From Priestia filamentosa (lineage in GTDB: Bacteria > Bacillota > Bacilli > Bacillales > Bacillaceae_H): 64,000 bases of DNA. Below, in pieces: positions 17,927 through 27,334 of the stretch. Every line of letters begins with the position of its first letter. Position 1 is the stretch's first letter. The notes beneath the pieces were generated by a model. That model did no database searches. It saw nothing but the letters and a program-made list of their open reading frames with translations, and had not been told where the DNA came from. Position numbers and translations under genes: made by a program. The DNA is taken from contig NZ_FXAJ01000004.1 in NCBI RefSeq assembly GCF_900177535.1, forward strand, positions 243,660 to 307,659, given 5' to 3'.

Positions 17927-18075
17927 TAACTTATTAATACTGTAACAAAAAACATCTGAAAAAGCGATCAAATTTTACATTTGGCGTTTTATTATTCTCT
18001 TTTTTAGTCTTTATTTATTCTGTGATCCCAACCTCACATTACGATCTTCCAGTCATCGTAATGTGGGGTTTTTTA
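17927..18075 (+). ncRNA. Possible short transcript ending in a strong terminator
   Basis: A good promoter at 17892 and a 14-15-bp terminator hairpin at 18031-18069 bound a transcript of about 150 nt. It contains no reading frame with a ribosome binding site. One open frame (17956-18084, CTG-started, 42 residues, hydrophobic) crosses the terminator but lacks a credible start. It could be a small RNA or a prematurely terminated leader of rocF1. Confidence 0.35.
18031..18075 (+). terminator. Strong intrinsic terminator upstream of rocF1
   Basis: The stem ACCTCACATTACGAT / ATCGTAATGTGGGGT (one G-T pair) has a 9-nt loop and is followed by T5-T6. It is 165 bp past the phosphatase stop, unusually far for that gene's own terminator. 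Confidence 0.9.
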
Positions 18076-18195
18076 ATGTCTTGAAAATATACACTATAGA
18101 AGATTAGCGTTGATAGATGAGACGTTTAGAAGCGAAGGAAACCAAGGAAGATAACCGTGTATAAAACGTTAAAAAAGAGGTGTAGAGTCACTTTT

Positions 18196-18209
18196 TGTAA
18201 ACGGTTGCA
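18196..18209 (+). promoter_or_regulatory. Candidate cre (CcpA) site at rocF1
   Basis: TGTAAACGGTTGCA fits TGNAANCGNNNNCA at every fixed position. It lies 32 bp upstream of the rocF1 start, where CcpA would act as a roadblock or promoter repressor. Confidence 0.5.
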
Positions 18210-18241
18210 ATATAGATGAATTACAGAAGGGGGAGAGAATA

Positions 18242-19144
18242 ATGAAACAGAAGATTTCCATTATTGGTGTGCCGATGGACCTTGGTCAAATGAGGCGAGG
18301 AGTTGATATGGGACCTAGCGCAGTCAGGTATGCAGACTTAAATGAAAGACTAAAAAATTTAAATTATGATGTTACTGATGAAGGAGATATCAAAACTGAA
18401 ATTAAAGAAAGGGCAGATCTTCATGCTCATACATCTTTAAAAAATCTAGAAGCTGTAGTAAAGGGAAATGAGCGACTAAGTACAAAAGTAAGGGAAGTAG
18501 TGGAAAAAGGAAACTTTCCTCTCGTGATTGGGGGGGATCATAGTATAGCAATTGGTACGCTTGCAGGACTAGGAAAACGGGCTAACAATCTAGGGGTAAT
18601 TTGGTATGATGCACATGGAGACTTAAATACACTTGAAACCTCTCCTTCAGGGAATATTCATGGAATGCCGCTTGCAGTTAGTTTAGGAATAGGGCATGAA
18701 AAACTAACGAATATAGGCGGATATATGCCAAAGCTAAAACCGGAAAATGTAGTAATAATAGGGGCTCGCTCTCTAGATGATGGAGAGAAAGAATTAATAC
18801 GTAATAAGGGAATTAAAGTTTATACAATGCATGAAATTGATCGATTAGGAATGACTAAAGTAATGGAGGAGACTATCTCTTATTTAAAGAAACGTACAGA
18901 TCAAGTTCATCTTTCTCTTGATTTGGATGGTTTAGATCCAAGGGAAGCTCCTGGAGTTGGTACTCCTGTTGTTGGAGGGATTAGTTATAGAGAAAGTCAT
19001 TTGGCAATGGAAATGCTTGCAGAAGCAGAATTTATTACCTCAGCTGAATTTGTAGAGATAAATCCAATACTTGATGACTCCAACAAAACTGCCGAAGTTG
19101 CGGTTGCTTTAATCGGTTCTTTACTAGGAGAAAAGCTTCTTTAA
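18242..19144 (+). CDS. rocF: Arginase, first copy
   Basis: The 300-residue manganese enzyme converts arginine to ornithine and urea. Metal-binding motifs are intact: [18 protein letters not shown] and SLDLDGLDP. The N-terminal [18 protein letters not shown] is typical of Bacillus RocF (about 296 aa). ATG 18242 follows GAAGGGGGAGAG. It is convergent with rocD and has a cre-like site but no -12/-24 promoter in its upstream region. A close paralogue lies at 22318. Confidence 0.94.
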   Translation: MKQKISIIGVPMDLGQMRRGVDMGPSAVRYADLNERLKNLNYDVTDEGDIKTEIKERADLHAHTSLKNLEAVVKGNERLSTKVREVVEKGNFPLVIGGDHSIAIGTLAGLGKRANNLGVIWYDAHGDLNTLETSPSGNIHGMPLAVSLGIGHEKLTNIGGYMPKLKPENVVIIGARSLDDGEKELIRNKGIKVYTMHEIDRLGMTKVMEETISYLKKRTDQVHLSLDLDGLDPREAPGVGTPVVGGISYRESHLAMEMLAEAEFITSAEFVEINPILDDSNKTAEVAVALIGSLLGEKLL

Positions 19145-19186
19145 CAAGAAAGAACTCTCTAGGTTTAGAGAGTTCTTTCTTGTTAA
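19141..19186. terminator. Bidirectional terminator between rocF1 and rocD
   Basis: A perfect 21-bp inverted repeat, arms TTAACAAGAAAGAACTCTCTA and its complement, closes a GGTT loop. It contains the rocF1 stop codon and serves two convergent genes. Confidence 0.85.
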
Positions 19187-19203
19187 GGGAAGATCGTTAT
19201 TTT

Positions 19204-20409
19204 CTAATTAGAAAGTACAGAGTGAATTTTACGAATAGCCCAATCCAAATCTTCTTCGGAAATAATAAGCGGGGGTGCAAAGCGAATGACAGTATTATGG
19301 GTTTCTTTACAAAGAAGTCCTTCTTCTTTCAAACGTTCACAATAAGGACGAGCAGGTGTTGTCAATTCTACACCAATAAAAAGACCGCGTCCTCGAATTT
19401 CCTTAATAACAGAGCTGTTAATTTTCTTGAGTTGTTCTTTAAAATATTCACCTAATCTAAAAGAGCGTTCTGCTAAATGTTCCTCTTCTAACACTTGGAG
19501 AGAAGCTAATGAAACGGAACAAGCTAGAGGGTTTCCGCCAAATGTCGAACCGTGTGAACCAGGATTAAAAACACCTAGAATATCTTTGTTTGCCACAACA
19601 CAAGATATAGGAAAAACCCCACCTCCCAATGCTTTACCTAGGATAAGCATATCAGGTTCTACATCTTCCCAATCGCATGCAAACATTTTACCAGTACGAG
19701 CTAAACCAACTTGAATTTCGTCTGCAATAAATAAAACATTTTCTTTTTTACATATGTTTGCTGCTGCTTTTAAAAACCCTTCTGGAGGTAAAACAATACC
19801 AGCCTCACCTTGAATCGGTTCAATGAGAAAAGCAACTGTGTTTGGTGTAATAGCTTTTTGTAAAGCTTCCAGGTCACCGTAAGGAATTCGCTTTATTCCA
19901 GGAAGTAGTGGACCAAAGCCTCGCTTATATTCTTCCTCAGATGAAAGAGAAACAGCTGACATTGTTCTTCCGTGAAAATTTCCATCACACGCGATAATTT
20001 CTGCTTTATTTTCTTGAATCTGTTTGTTTGTATATCCCCATCGTCTTGCAGCTTTAATAGCTGTTTCAACAGCTTCTGCACCTGTGTTCATTGGGAGAGC
20101 CATCTCTTTTTTCGTCAGTTTACAAATTTTTTCGTACCAAGGGCCAAGTTGATCGCTATGAAAAGCACGAGATGTGAGTGTTACACGATCTGCTTGTTTT
20201 TTTAACGCATCAATAATTTTTGGATGACGATGCCCTTGGTTAACAGCTGAATAAGCGCTAAGCATATCCATATAACGATTCCCTTCAGGGTCTTTTACCC
20301 ATACTCCTTCAGCTTCTGAGATAACAATTGGAAGAGGGTGATAATTGTTTGCTCCATATGCTTCTGTTTGGTTAATAATTTCTTCAGAGTGACTGTATTT
20401 TAAGTTCAT
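19204..20409 (-). CDS. rocD: Ornithine aminotransferase
   Basis: The 401-residue PLP enzyme turns ornithine and 2-oxoglutarate into glutamate semialdehyde and glutamate, the step after arginase. Seen are the aminotransferase III signature [13 protein letters not shown] and the PLP lysine in [13 protein letters not shown] 20409 follows GGAGGC; an upstream frame extension to 20514 would run through the SigL promoter. Length equals B. subtilis RocD. Its SigL promoter and the shared RocR-type element are in the divergent gap with rocR. Confidence 0.95.
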   Translation of the reverse strand: MNLKYSHSEEIINQTEAYGANNYHPLPIVISEAEGVWVKDPEGNRYMDMLSAYSAVNQGHRHPKIIDALKKQADRVTLTSRAFHSDQLGPWYEKICKLTKKEMALPMNTGAEAVETAIKAARRWGYTNKQIQENKAEIIACDGNFHGRTMSAVSLSSEEEYKRGFGPLLPGIKRIPYGDLEALQKAITPNTVAFLIEPIQGEAGIVLPPEGFLKAAANICKKENVLFIADEIQVGLARTGKMFACDWEDVEPDMLILGKALGGGVFPISCVVANKDILGVFNPGSHGSTFGGNPLACSVSLASLQVLEEEHLAERSFRLGEYFKEQLKKINSSVIKEIRGRGLFIGVELTTPARPYCERLKEEGLLCKETHNTVIRFAPPLIISEEDLDWAIRKIHSVLSN

Positions 20410-20497
20410 TGTAAAGCCTCCTAATTTATTCTTAATCATGTGATAGATCCTGTTTATTCGAGCTATAAGAACTTTTGTACTTCTGTCTACTTTATGA

Positions 20498-20513
20498 TGC
20501 AAGAACTGTGCCA
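20498..20513 (-). promoter_or_regulatory. SigL (sigma-54) -24/-12 promoter of rocD
   Basis: On the minus strand the sequence is TGGCACAGTTCTTGCA, a full match to the -24/-12 consensus TGGCAC-N5-TTGCA. It is about 90 bp upstream of the rocD start. The enhancer-binding protein RocR is encoded divergently next door. Confidence 0.9.
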
Positions 20514-20584
20514 ACTATTTTTGTGCAGTAAGGATAGGGTTGCTCTAAACATATAGAGATAAAAAGCAAAAAAATTAAGCGTTT

Positions 20585-20617
20585 ATGCAGAAAAGTGAGC
20601 ATTAAAATTTGGCATTT
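20585..20617. promoter_or_regulatory. Candidate RocR upstream activating sequence for rocD
   Basis: The dyad ATGC-N10-GCAT (20585-20602) is followed by AAAATTTGGCATTT (20604-20617). The second block occurs again, base for base, at 23378-23391 upstream of the other SigL promoter. Assignment to RocR is inferred from this sharing and the context. Confidence 0.6.
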
Positions 20618-20650
20618 TCTTTTATCTCGTCAGAAATATCATAAAAAATT

Positions 20651-20679
20651 TTGCGTATTGAAATTGTTTCTGATTAAAT
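20651..20679 (+). promoter_or_regulatory. Candidate SigA promoter of rocR
   Basis: TTGCGT (20651-20656), 17-bp spacer and an extended -10 TGATTAAAT (20671-20679). The RocR-type element just upstream would allow autoregulation. Confidence 0.45.
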
Positions 20680-20712
20680 AAAAACAAGCAGTGTAAAAAG
20701 GAGAGAACTTAA

Positions 20713-22122
20713 ATGTATGAAGAGAATGTAGAATATTTAGAATATTTAAAGCGAACTTATGAGCGAATTATGGATGAACTAGATGTGGGATTACATGTTG
20801 TAAATAAAGATGGTAAAACCATTTTATATAACAAAAAGATGATGGAAATGGAATATATGAAAAGTGAAGATGTGTTGGATAAAGATTTACTTGAAGTGTT
20901 TATGTTTAAAAAAGGTCAACAAAGTACACTTCTTAGAGCATTAGAGGCAGGGGAAGAAACAAAAAATGAAAAGCAAACGTACTTCAACAACAAAGGGAAA
21001 GAAGTAACAACGGTCAATAATACATTTCCTATCGTAGAAAAAAATGAGATTCAAGGAGCGGTAGAAATTGCCCGGGATATTACCAAAATTGAGAGATTAG
21101 TAAGAGAGAATATAAAGAGAAAGAAAGAAAGTAAATTTACTTTTGAGAACATCATTGGGAAAAGTCCAGCTATTCAAGATGTAATTGAAAGTGCTAAACG
21201 AGCAACGCGTACCTCGTCTTACGTACTGATTGTAGGAGAAACAGGAACAGGCAAAGAACTTTTTGCTCAAGGAATCCATTACGAGAGCAATCGTGCATCA
21301 CGTCCTTTTATTTCTCAAAATTGTGCTGCTCTTCCAGATAATTTGATTGAAAGCTTGCTTTTTGGTACAAAACGAGGTGCTTTTACCGGAGCTGCTGATC
21401 ATGCGGGATTATTTCAACAAGCAGAAGGAGGGACATTGCTTCTCGATGAGATTAATTCTTTAAATATTCATCTTCAAGCTAAGCTGTTGCGTGTTTTGCA
21501 AGAAAAGAAGGTGAAGAGAATAGGAGATACGAAGGAAACGTCTGTTGATGTAAGAATTATTGCACATATTAACGAAGATCCAATTGATGCTATTGCAAAC
21601 AAGCATTTACGAAAAGATCTATATTATCGTTTAGGAGTTGTGACTCTTTTTATTCCACCGTTACGTGAAAGAAAAGAAGATATTTCGCTTCTTGCTCGGC
21701 ATTTTATCCTAAAATATAATAAGCTTTTTCAGATGGACGTTCAAAACATAAGTGAAGATGTTTTACAACTATTTTTATCTTATGAATGGCCCGGTAATGT
21801 AAGGGAGCTAGAGCATGTTATTGAGGCTGCCATGAATATTATGGGGGATGAAGAGGAGAGGATTGAACGTTATCATCTACCTATGCAATATAGAACAAAA
21901 TGGGAAGCGCGTGAAGAAGTAGAAGAGAAAGATCCTTCGTTTAAAATGAAGGCTTTTCAAACTCTTTCTCTGAAAGATCAAATGAAATCATTTGAGAGAT
22001 ATTGTATTGTCCATGCTTTAAGAGAAAACAATTTTAAAATCTCAAAAACAGCTCATATGCTAGGTTTAAGTCGTCAAAGTTTACAATATCGAATGAAGAG
22101 GTTAAATATTGAGAAAGAATGA
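20713..22122 (+). CDS. rocR: RocR-type sigma-54-dependent activator
   Basis: The 469-residue activator has an N-terminal PAS-like sensor (residues about 10-125), an AAA+ domain with Walker A GETGTGKE, the sigma-54-contacting GAFTGA loop and a Walker B region LLLDEIN, and a C-terminal Fis-type helix-turn-helix (ISKTAHMLGLSRQSLQYRMK). In B. subtilis RocR senses arginine/ornithine/citrulline and turns on roc operons with SigL. AAAAGGAGAG precedes ATG 20713. It lies between rocD (divergent) and rocF2. Confidence 0.93.
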   Translation: MYEENVEYLEYLKRTYERIMDELDVGLHVVNKDGKTILYNKKMMEMEYMKSEDVLDKDLLEVFMFKKGQQSTLLRALEAGEETKNEKQTYFNNKGKEVTTVNNTFPIVEKNEIQGAVEIARDITKIERLVRENIKRKKESKFTFENIIGKSPAIQDVIESAKRATRTSSYVLIVGETGTGKELFAQGIHYESNRASRPFISQNCAALPDNLIESLLFGTKRGAFTGAADHAGLFQQAEGGTLLLDEINSLNIHLQAKLLRVLQEKKVKRIGDTKETSVDVRIIAHINEDPIDAIANKHLRKDLYYRLGVVTLFIPPLRERKEDISLLARHFILKYNKLFQMDVQNISEDVLQLFLSYEWPGNVRELEHVIEAAMNIMGDEEERIERYHLPMQYRTKWEAREEVEEKDPSFKMKAFQTLSLKDQMKSFERYCIVHALRENNFKISKTAHMLGLSRQSLQYRMKRLNIEKE

Positions 22123-22317
22123 AAGGAAAAAATGTGAGTATACAGTTGTTTTTCTTATAATCTATAACTAAAAAGCTCTCCTGAAAAGCAGAATAACAGG
22201 CTAAAAAGAAAAATGTTCGATAATTTAAATATGTATAAATAATCAAAAAATTGTCGAGTTGAGTCATTTACCCTTTATCACTTACACTAAAAGATAAGAA
22301 ACGAGAGGGGGAGAAAC

Positions 22318-23256
22318 ATGAAAAGGGAAATTTCGATTATTGGAGCACCAATGGATTTAGGTCAAGCAAGAAGAGGGGTAGATATGGGCCCAAGCGCAAT
22401 TAGATGTGCAGGCTTAAGTGAAAGACTACAACGTTTAGGATACGAAGTATATGATGAGGGAGATATTGAAATTGAAATTAGAGAAAGAGCAAAATCAACG
22501 TCATCTACTCACTTGAAAAACTTAGAGGCTGTTGCAGAAGGAAATCAACGGCTGTGTACAAAAGTTCAAGAAGTCATTAGTTTAGGGCGTTTTCCACTTG
22601 TTGTTGGTGGGGATCATAGCATTGCAATTGGAACGCTTGCAGGTGTATCAAAACGTGCTGAAAATTTGGGCGTGATTTGGTATGACGCACATGGAGATTT
22701 AAATACAGCTGAAACATCACCATCAGGAAATATCCACGGTATGCCGCTTGCTGTAAGTTTAGGAATGGGTCATCCGCTTCTAACAAACATCGGTGGATAC
22801 CTTCCAAAAGTAAAGCCAGAAAACATCGTTATCATTGGCGCTCGTTCTCTTGATATAGGAGAAAAAGAATTAATAAGAGAAAAAGGAATTCGCGTATATA
22901 CAATGCATGAGATTGATCGTTTAGGAATGACAAAGGTAATGGAGGAAGCGATTTCATACTTGAAAGAAAGAACAGATCATGTTCACCTTTCACTTGATTT
23001 AGATGGACTTGATCCAAAAGAAGCACCTGGTGTTGGAACACCTGTTGTTGGTGGAATTAGCTATAGAGAAAGTCATCTTGCTATGGAAATGTTAGCAGAA
23101 GCTAATTTTATTACATCTGCTGAATTTGTCGAAATTAATCCTATTTTAGATGACCTTAATCGAACAGCTGAAGTCGCTGTCGCATTAGTTGGGTCTCTTT
23201 TAGGAGAAAACTTGCTCTTTGAACAAAAGAACTTGCTCACATTAACTTCTTCTTGA
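22318..23256 (+). CDS. rocF: Arginase, second copy
   Basis: The 312-residue paralogue of the gene at 18242 is nearly collinear with it, and [18 protein letters not shown] and SLDLDGLDP are intact, so it should be active. It carries a 12-residue C-terminal extension ([13 protein letters not shown] region) that copy 1 lacks. ATG 22318 follows GAGGGGGAG. No -12/-24 element is seen in the 195 bp after rocR; it may be read from rocR or from its own SigA promoter. Confidence 0.94.
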   Translation: MKREISIIGAPMDLGQARRGVDMGPSAIRCAGLSERLQRLGYEVYDEGDIEIEIRERAKSTSSTHLKNLEAVAEGNQRLCTKVQEVISLGRFPLVVGGDHSIAIGTLAGVSKRAENLGVIWYDAHGDLNTAETSPSGNIHGMPLAVSLGMGHPLLTNIGGYLPKVKPENIVIIGARSLDIGEKELIREKGIRVYTMHEIDRLGMTKVMEEAISYLKERTDHVHLSLDLDGLDPKEAPGVGTPVVGGISYRESHLAMEMLAEANFITSAEFVEINPILDDLNRTAEVAVALVGSLLGENLLFEQKNLLTLTSS

Positions 23257-23288
23257 TAAAGACTAAAAGATTAAGTGAAAAGAAAACA

Positions 23289-23342
23289 AGATAACCAATC
23301 TCCTGTTAATTTTTAATTGCAGTGATGATTGGTCTCTTTTTT
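23289..23342 (+). terminator. Possible terminator after the second arginase gene
   Basis: AGATAACCAATC pairs with GATTGGTCTCT across a 24-nt loop and is followed by T6. The loop is long, so strength is uncertain. Confidence 0.45.
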
Positions 23343-23351
23343 AGTAAGGAA

Positions 23352-23391
23352 TGCCAAGTTTTTTGGCAGGATAATTAAAAATTTGGCATTT
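23352..23391 (+). promoter_or_regulatory. Candidate RocR upstream activating sequence for the permease
   Basis: It comprises a perfect palindrome TGCCAA-N5-TTGGCA (23352-23368) and, 9 bp on, the block AAAATTTGGCATTT (23378-23391) shared with the rocD region. It lies 40-80 bp upstream of the -24/-12 promoter. Confidence 0.65.
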
Positions 23392-23430
23392 ATATTAATC
23401 TGAATACTCGTTTAACTAGGGATGTTTATA

Positions 23431-23446
23431 TGGCATAAAACTTGCA
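23431..23446 (+). promoter_or_regulatory. SigL (sigma-54) -24/-12 promoter of the amino-acid permease
   Basis: TGGCATAAAACTTGCA matches the -24/-12 consensus at all but one base and lies about 70 bp upstream of the permease start. Confidence 0.9.
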
Positions 23447-23514
23447 CTATATATTTAACAAGTAAAAGATAGCTTACTCACTTGATCAGGGATAGAAAAC
23501 GAAGGGGTGTTTCT

Positions 23515-24951
23515 ATGGGAAGAGAAAAAGAGCAACAATATGAATTAAAGAGGACAATGAATTCCAGGCACTTGTTTATGATTTCTTTAGGTGGGTGTAT
23601 TGGGACAGGCTTCTTTATTGGGTCAGGATATACGATTTATGAAGCTGGTTCAACAGGAGCCATTTTTGCATACTTAGTTGGTGGATTTATTATGTACTTA
23701 ACCCTGCTTTGTCTAGGTGAACTTTCTGTTGCAATGCCTGTGTCAGGATCATTCCAAACATATGCAACAAAATTTATCGGATCTGGAACAGGATTTGCTA
23801 TTGGGTGGCTCTATTGGTTAGGATGGGCTGTAACGATTGCTTTAGAGTTTTTGTCGGCTGGACAGCTTATGCAAAGGTGGCTTCCGGGTTCACCTGTTTG
23901 GATGTGGTGTATCATTTTTGCTGCTCTTATGTTTTTCTTAAATGCTCTTTCTGCAAAAGCTTTTGGTGAAACAGAGTTTATCTTTTCAAGTATTAAGATC
24001 CTTGCCATTATTTTATTTATTGGAGTTGGCGGAGCTGCTATGTTTGGTTTGATTGAAATGAATGACGGTCAAGCTGCTCCCTTTTTCTCTCATTTTACAA
24101 CTGATGGTCTTCTCCCGAACGGGGTAACAGCTCTTCTTATTACAATGATTAGTGTTAATTTCTCATTTCAAGGAACAGAACTAATTGGTATTGCAGCAGG
24201 GGAAAGTGAAAATCCTGAAAAAACAATTCCTCGTTCCATTCGTCAAACGGTTTGGAGAACACTTTTTTTCTTTGTACTTTCTGTATTTGTTCTCGCAGGT
24301 GTTATCCCAAGGACGGAAGCAGGAGTTTCTGAGAGCCCTTTCGTTGTTGTTTTAGACCGCATTGGTGTCCCGTATTCAGCTGATATTATGAATTTTGTTA
24401 TTTTAATTGCTCTTTTATCAGTAGCCAATTCAGGCATGTATGCTGCAACACGTATGTTGTATTCTTTGTCACGGGAAGGAATGGCAAGCCCTCGTTTAGG
24501 AAAAGTAAACAAGCGGGGCGTTCCAATTAACGCTTTGCTTATTACACTCGCTATATCAGGTCTTTCATTATTATCAGGAGTATTTGCTGCTGAGACGGTT
24601 TTTGTTTGGTTGCTTTCATTAGCAGGACTAGGTGCTCAGATTGGGTGGATTGCCATTACGGCTTCTTTGCTTGGCTTTAGAAAAAAATACATTAGTCAAG
24701 GTGGGAAAATAGAAGATTTAAAGTTTAAAGCACCACTTTATCCCATTTTACCTGCTGTGGCTCTAATTGCAAACTGTATTGTTATGGCAAGTTTGGCCTT
24801 TGATGCTGAACAGCGTATGGCCCTATATTGGGGAGGAGGATTTTATATTTGTTGTTACCTTGTTTATCATCTTAGAGTGAAGAAAAACCACCACATTAAA
24901 ACATACGAACAAGAACTTCAGCTTAATGAAGGAAAAAAGATGGTCATGTAA
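23515..24951 (+). CDS. Arginine/ornithine-type amino acid permease (RocE/RocC-like)
   Basis: The 478-residue APC-family permease has about 12 transmembrane helices and the family opening RHLFMISLGGCIGTGFFIGSG. ATG 23515 follows GAAGGGGTG; an in-frame ATA/ATG region from 23482 lacks a binding site. Its SigL promoter and RocR-type element, next to arginase and rocD, point to arginine or ornithine uptake for catabolism. A near-identical paralogue of the same length lies at 32096 without SigL signals. Confidence 0.9.
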   Translation: MGREKEQQYELKRTMNSRHLFMISLGGCIGTGFFIGSGYTIYEAGSTGAIFAYLVGGFIMYLTLLCLGELSVAMPVSGSFQTYATKFIGSGTGFAIGWLYWLGWAVTIALEFLSAGQLMQRWLPGSPVWMWCIIFAALMFFLNALSAKAFGETEFIFSSIKILAIILFIGVGGAAMFGLIEMNDGQAAPFFSHFTTDGLLPNGVTALLITMISVNFSFQGTELIGIAAGESENPEKTIPRSIRQTVWRTLFFFVLSVFVLAGVIPRTEAGVSESPFVVVLDRIGVPYSADIMNFVILIALLSVANSGMYAATRMLYSLSREGMASPRLGKVNKRGVPINALLITLAISGLSLLSGVFAAETVFVWLLSLAGLGAQIGWIAITASLLGFRKKYISQGGKIEDLKFKAPLYPILPAVALIANCIVMASLAFDAEQRMALYWGGGFYICCYLVYHLRVKKNHHIKTYEQELQLNEGKKMVM

Positions 24952-24982
24952 AAAAGCAGCTCGCATAGGAGCTGCTTTTTTA
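24951..24982. terminator. Bidirectional terminator between the permease and recQ
   Basis: The stem AAAAAGCAGCTC / GAGCTGCTTTTT with a 6-nt loop has A- and T-runs on both flanks, serving convergent genes. Confidence 0.9.
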
Positions 24983-27121
24983 TAATTTATGTTTGCATAG
25001 TACAGATTGGATCATAAAATATTCAATTGATGCTGGAAGTTCTTCTTTAATTGGTTTTAATCGCTCTGTTCCCACTTTTTCAATAGCCGTTAAAATGGCT
25101 TCTTCTTGCTCACCTGTGAAAATTTTACCCCATTCCATTGGATAGCCTTCTTCTACAGCTCGCAAAATGTGTTTTTCAACCGTTTGCTGGGTCATAGAAC
25201 GCTCTTTTGCAATTGTTTTAGTATCATGCCCTTGTTGAAAAAGATCATATGAAACAACATAACTTTTTTGATCTCCTGTTTCTTGTTTAGAAGATGAAGT
25301 ATCTGATAGCTTTTGGATTGGAGTAATATTATTTTCTAATACAAAAGCTGAAATAGCCTCTAAAAACGGCTGACCGTAACGTTCAAACTTAATTTCGCCC
25401 ACTCCATTCATATTCAGAAAGGCTCCTTTTGTTGTTGGATAATAGCGACTAAAATCTTTAAGAGTTCCATCTGCAAAAATTAAATATGGTGGATAGCCTT
25501 TTTCATCAGCTATTTCTTTTCGCAATGTTCGCAAACGCTCAAATAATTGTTCATCTATCATTTGCTCTGGAGCTGTTTTTGTTTCAATCTCACGTTTCCA
25601 TACCGTTTCTTTTCCTTGTAAAAGGGAGTATCCTTTTTCGCCGATATAAACGGTCGGATATTGGTGGTTTGTAAGTAAAAGGTACTTTTCAGCTAACAAA
25701 TAATGAATAAGGGAAGAAATTTGTTTTTCGGTTTTCTCTTTCATCAGTCCGTAGGTTGACAAAGTTTGAAAGTTAAACTGGAGAATTTTCTTGTTTTTAG
25801 AGCCTTTCAACACTTGAGCAACTAATGTAACACCGAAGCGTTCTTTCATCCGTTTCACACAAGAAAGAATCATGAGCGCTTCTTTTGTAATATCAATTTT
25901 TTCTCCCGTATCAAGGCAATTTGAACATTTGCCACATGTGCTCTGATCTTCTTTTCCTTGAAAATAAGAAAGAATATAGCTCTGCAAGCATTGCTCTGTA
26001 TGACAATATTGAACAATTGTTTGTAAGTTCTCATATTCTTGTTGTTGTCGTTCTGCTGATGTAGATTGTTCAATAAGAAATTTCTGGACACTCACATCTT
26101 GAGAATGAAAGAGAAGAATACATTCGCTTTCTTCTCCATCACGGCCAGCGCGTCCTGCTTCTTGATAGTAATTTTCAATATTTTTAGGCATGTTGTAGTG
26201 AATGACATATCGAACATTAGATTTGTCGATTCCCATTCCAAATGCATTTGTCGCAACAATTACTTGACAGTTGTCATAAATAAAATCATTTTGAGCCTCT
26301 TGTCGCTCAACGTCTGAAAGACCAGCATGATAAGCTCGAGCTTTAATTCCTTTTTTAGTTAATAATGTTGAGAGTTGGTCACAGAGTTTGCGAGAAGCAA
26401 CATAAATAATCCCTACCTCTTTTTGATGATTTTCAATGTACTGTAGAAGGTATTTTTGCTTATCAACTCCACGCAGAACTTGAAACGATAAATTTTCTCG
26501 TGCAAAGCCTGTTACATAGGTATCTTCTTTTTCAATAGAAAGAAGAGTACATATATCGTTCATTACTTCTTCTGTAGCAGTTGCTGTTAAAGCTGCTACA
26601 ACAACATTTTGAGGAAGAGAAAAAATACGGTTTACAATAGACCGATAGCTTGGACGGAAATCATGACCCCATTTTGAAATACAGTGAGCTTCATCAAAAG
26701 CAATAAATGTTAAAGGGAGCTTCTCAAGCCATGTTACAAATTCTAAAGACTCAAACCGTTCTGGTGCCACATATACAATTTTATAAATGCCGTTTTCAAT
26801 TTCCCACATTATATCTGATATTTCTTCATGTGAAAGAGAACTATTTAAAAATGTAGCAGGGATATGAATAGAGTTTAAAGAGTCTACCTGATCTTTCATG
26901 AGGGAAATTAATGGGGAAATAACGAGGGTAATTCCTTCAAAAAGAAGAGCCGGAATTTGATAACAAATTGATTTCCCACCGCCAGTTGGCATAATACCGA
27001 GCGTATTTCGTTTTTCGAGGATGCTCGTAATCACTCCTTCCTGTCCAGGACGAAATGTTTCATATCCAAAGTGTTTTAATAGCATACTTTCTGCGTTTTT
27101 CAATTCTACCAAAATAATCAC
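24980..27121 (-). CDS. recQ: RecQ-family ATP-dependent DNA helicase
   Basis: The 713-residue 3'-5' helicase shows Walker A MPTGGGKSICYQIP, the DEAH box FDEAHCISKWGHDFRP, motif VI QEAGRAGRDG and the RQC zinc-finger cysteines (CGKCSNC, near residue 385), then an HRDC domain (residues about 510-590) and a C-terminal HTH_40-type helical domain (DLFQQGHDTKTIAKERSMT). The extra C-terminal domain makes it longer than classic RecQ. The start is uncertain: GTG 27121, or TTG 27112 which has GGTGAT at better spacing. Confidence 0.9.
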   Translation of the reverse strand: MIILVELKNAESMLLKHFGYETFRPGQEGVITSILEKRNTLGIMPTGGGKSICYQIPALLFEGITLVISPLISLMKDQVDSLNSIHIPATFLNSSLSHEEISDIMWEIENGIYKIVYVAPERFESLEFVTWLEKLPLTFIAFDEAHCISKWGHDFRPSYRSIVNRIFSLPQNVVVAALTATATEEVMNDICTLLSIEKEDTYVTGFARENLSFQVLRGVDKQKYLLQYIENHQKEVGIIYVASRKLCDQLSTLLTKKGIKARAYHAGLSDVERQEAQNDFIYDNCQVIVATNAFGMGIDKSNVRYVIHYNMPKNIENYYQEAGRAGRDGEESECILLFHSQDVSVQKFLIEQSTSAERQQQEYENLQTIVQYCHTEQCLQSYILSYFQGKEDQSTCGKCSNCLDTGEKIDITKEALMILSCVKRMKERFGVTLVAQVLKGSKNKKILQFNFQTLSTYGLMKEKTEKQISSLIHYLLAEKYLLLTNHQYPTVYIGEKGYSLLQGKETVWKREIETKTAPEQMIDEQLFERLRTLRKEIADEKGYPPYLIFADGTLKDFSRYYPTTKGAFLNMNGVGEIKFERYGQPFLEAISAFVLENNITPIQKLSDTSSSKQETGDQKSYVVSYDLFQQGHDTKTIAKERSMTQQTVEKHILRAVEEGYPMEWGKIFTGEQEEAILTAIEKVGTERLKPIKEELPASIEYFMIQSVLCKHKL

Positions 27122-27232
27122 CAGCCTAATCTAAAAACATATGATGGATAGATTAAAATTCATAATCTACTATTCGTATTTTATTATACATGAAGAAAGA
27201 AGAGGAAGAAAATGAAAGCCGTTTATTTATAG

Positions 27233-27262
27233 TTGACGAGACATGTATATACAAGGTAAAAT
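27233..27262 (+). promoter_or_regulatory. SigA promoter of the tre operon
   Basis: TTGACG (27233-27238), an 18-bp spacer and TAAAAT (27257-27262). The spacer contains the first TreR operator. Confidence 0.7.
27241..27255 (+). promoter_or_regulatory. TreR operator 1
   Basis: ACATGTATATACAAG contains the palindrome TGTATATACA, within the promoter spacer. TreR is encoded by the last gene of the operon; the assignment follows the B. subtilis model. Confidence 0.75.
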
Positions 27263-27272
27263 AACAATGTAA

Positions 27273-27287
27273 CTTGTATATACATGT
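27273..27287 (+). promoter_or_regulatory. TreR operator 2
   Basis: CTTGTATATACATGT is the inverted counterpart of operator 1 with the same TGTATATACA core, centred 30 bp downstream (about three helical turns) near the transcription start. Confidence 0.75.
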
Positions 27288-27334
27288 TTTTGTTTTTATT
27301 GAATTTTATTAAAAAGGGAATTAAATGATTGATT

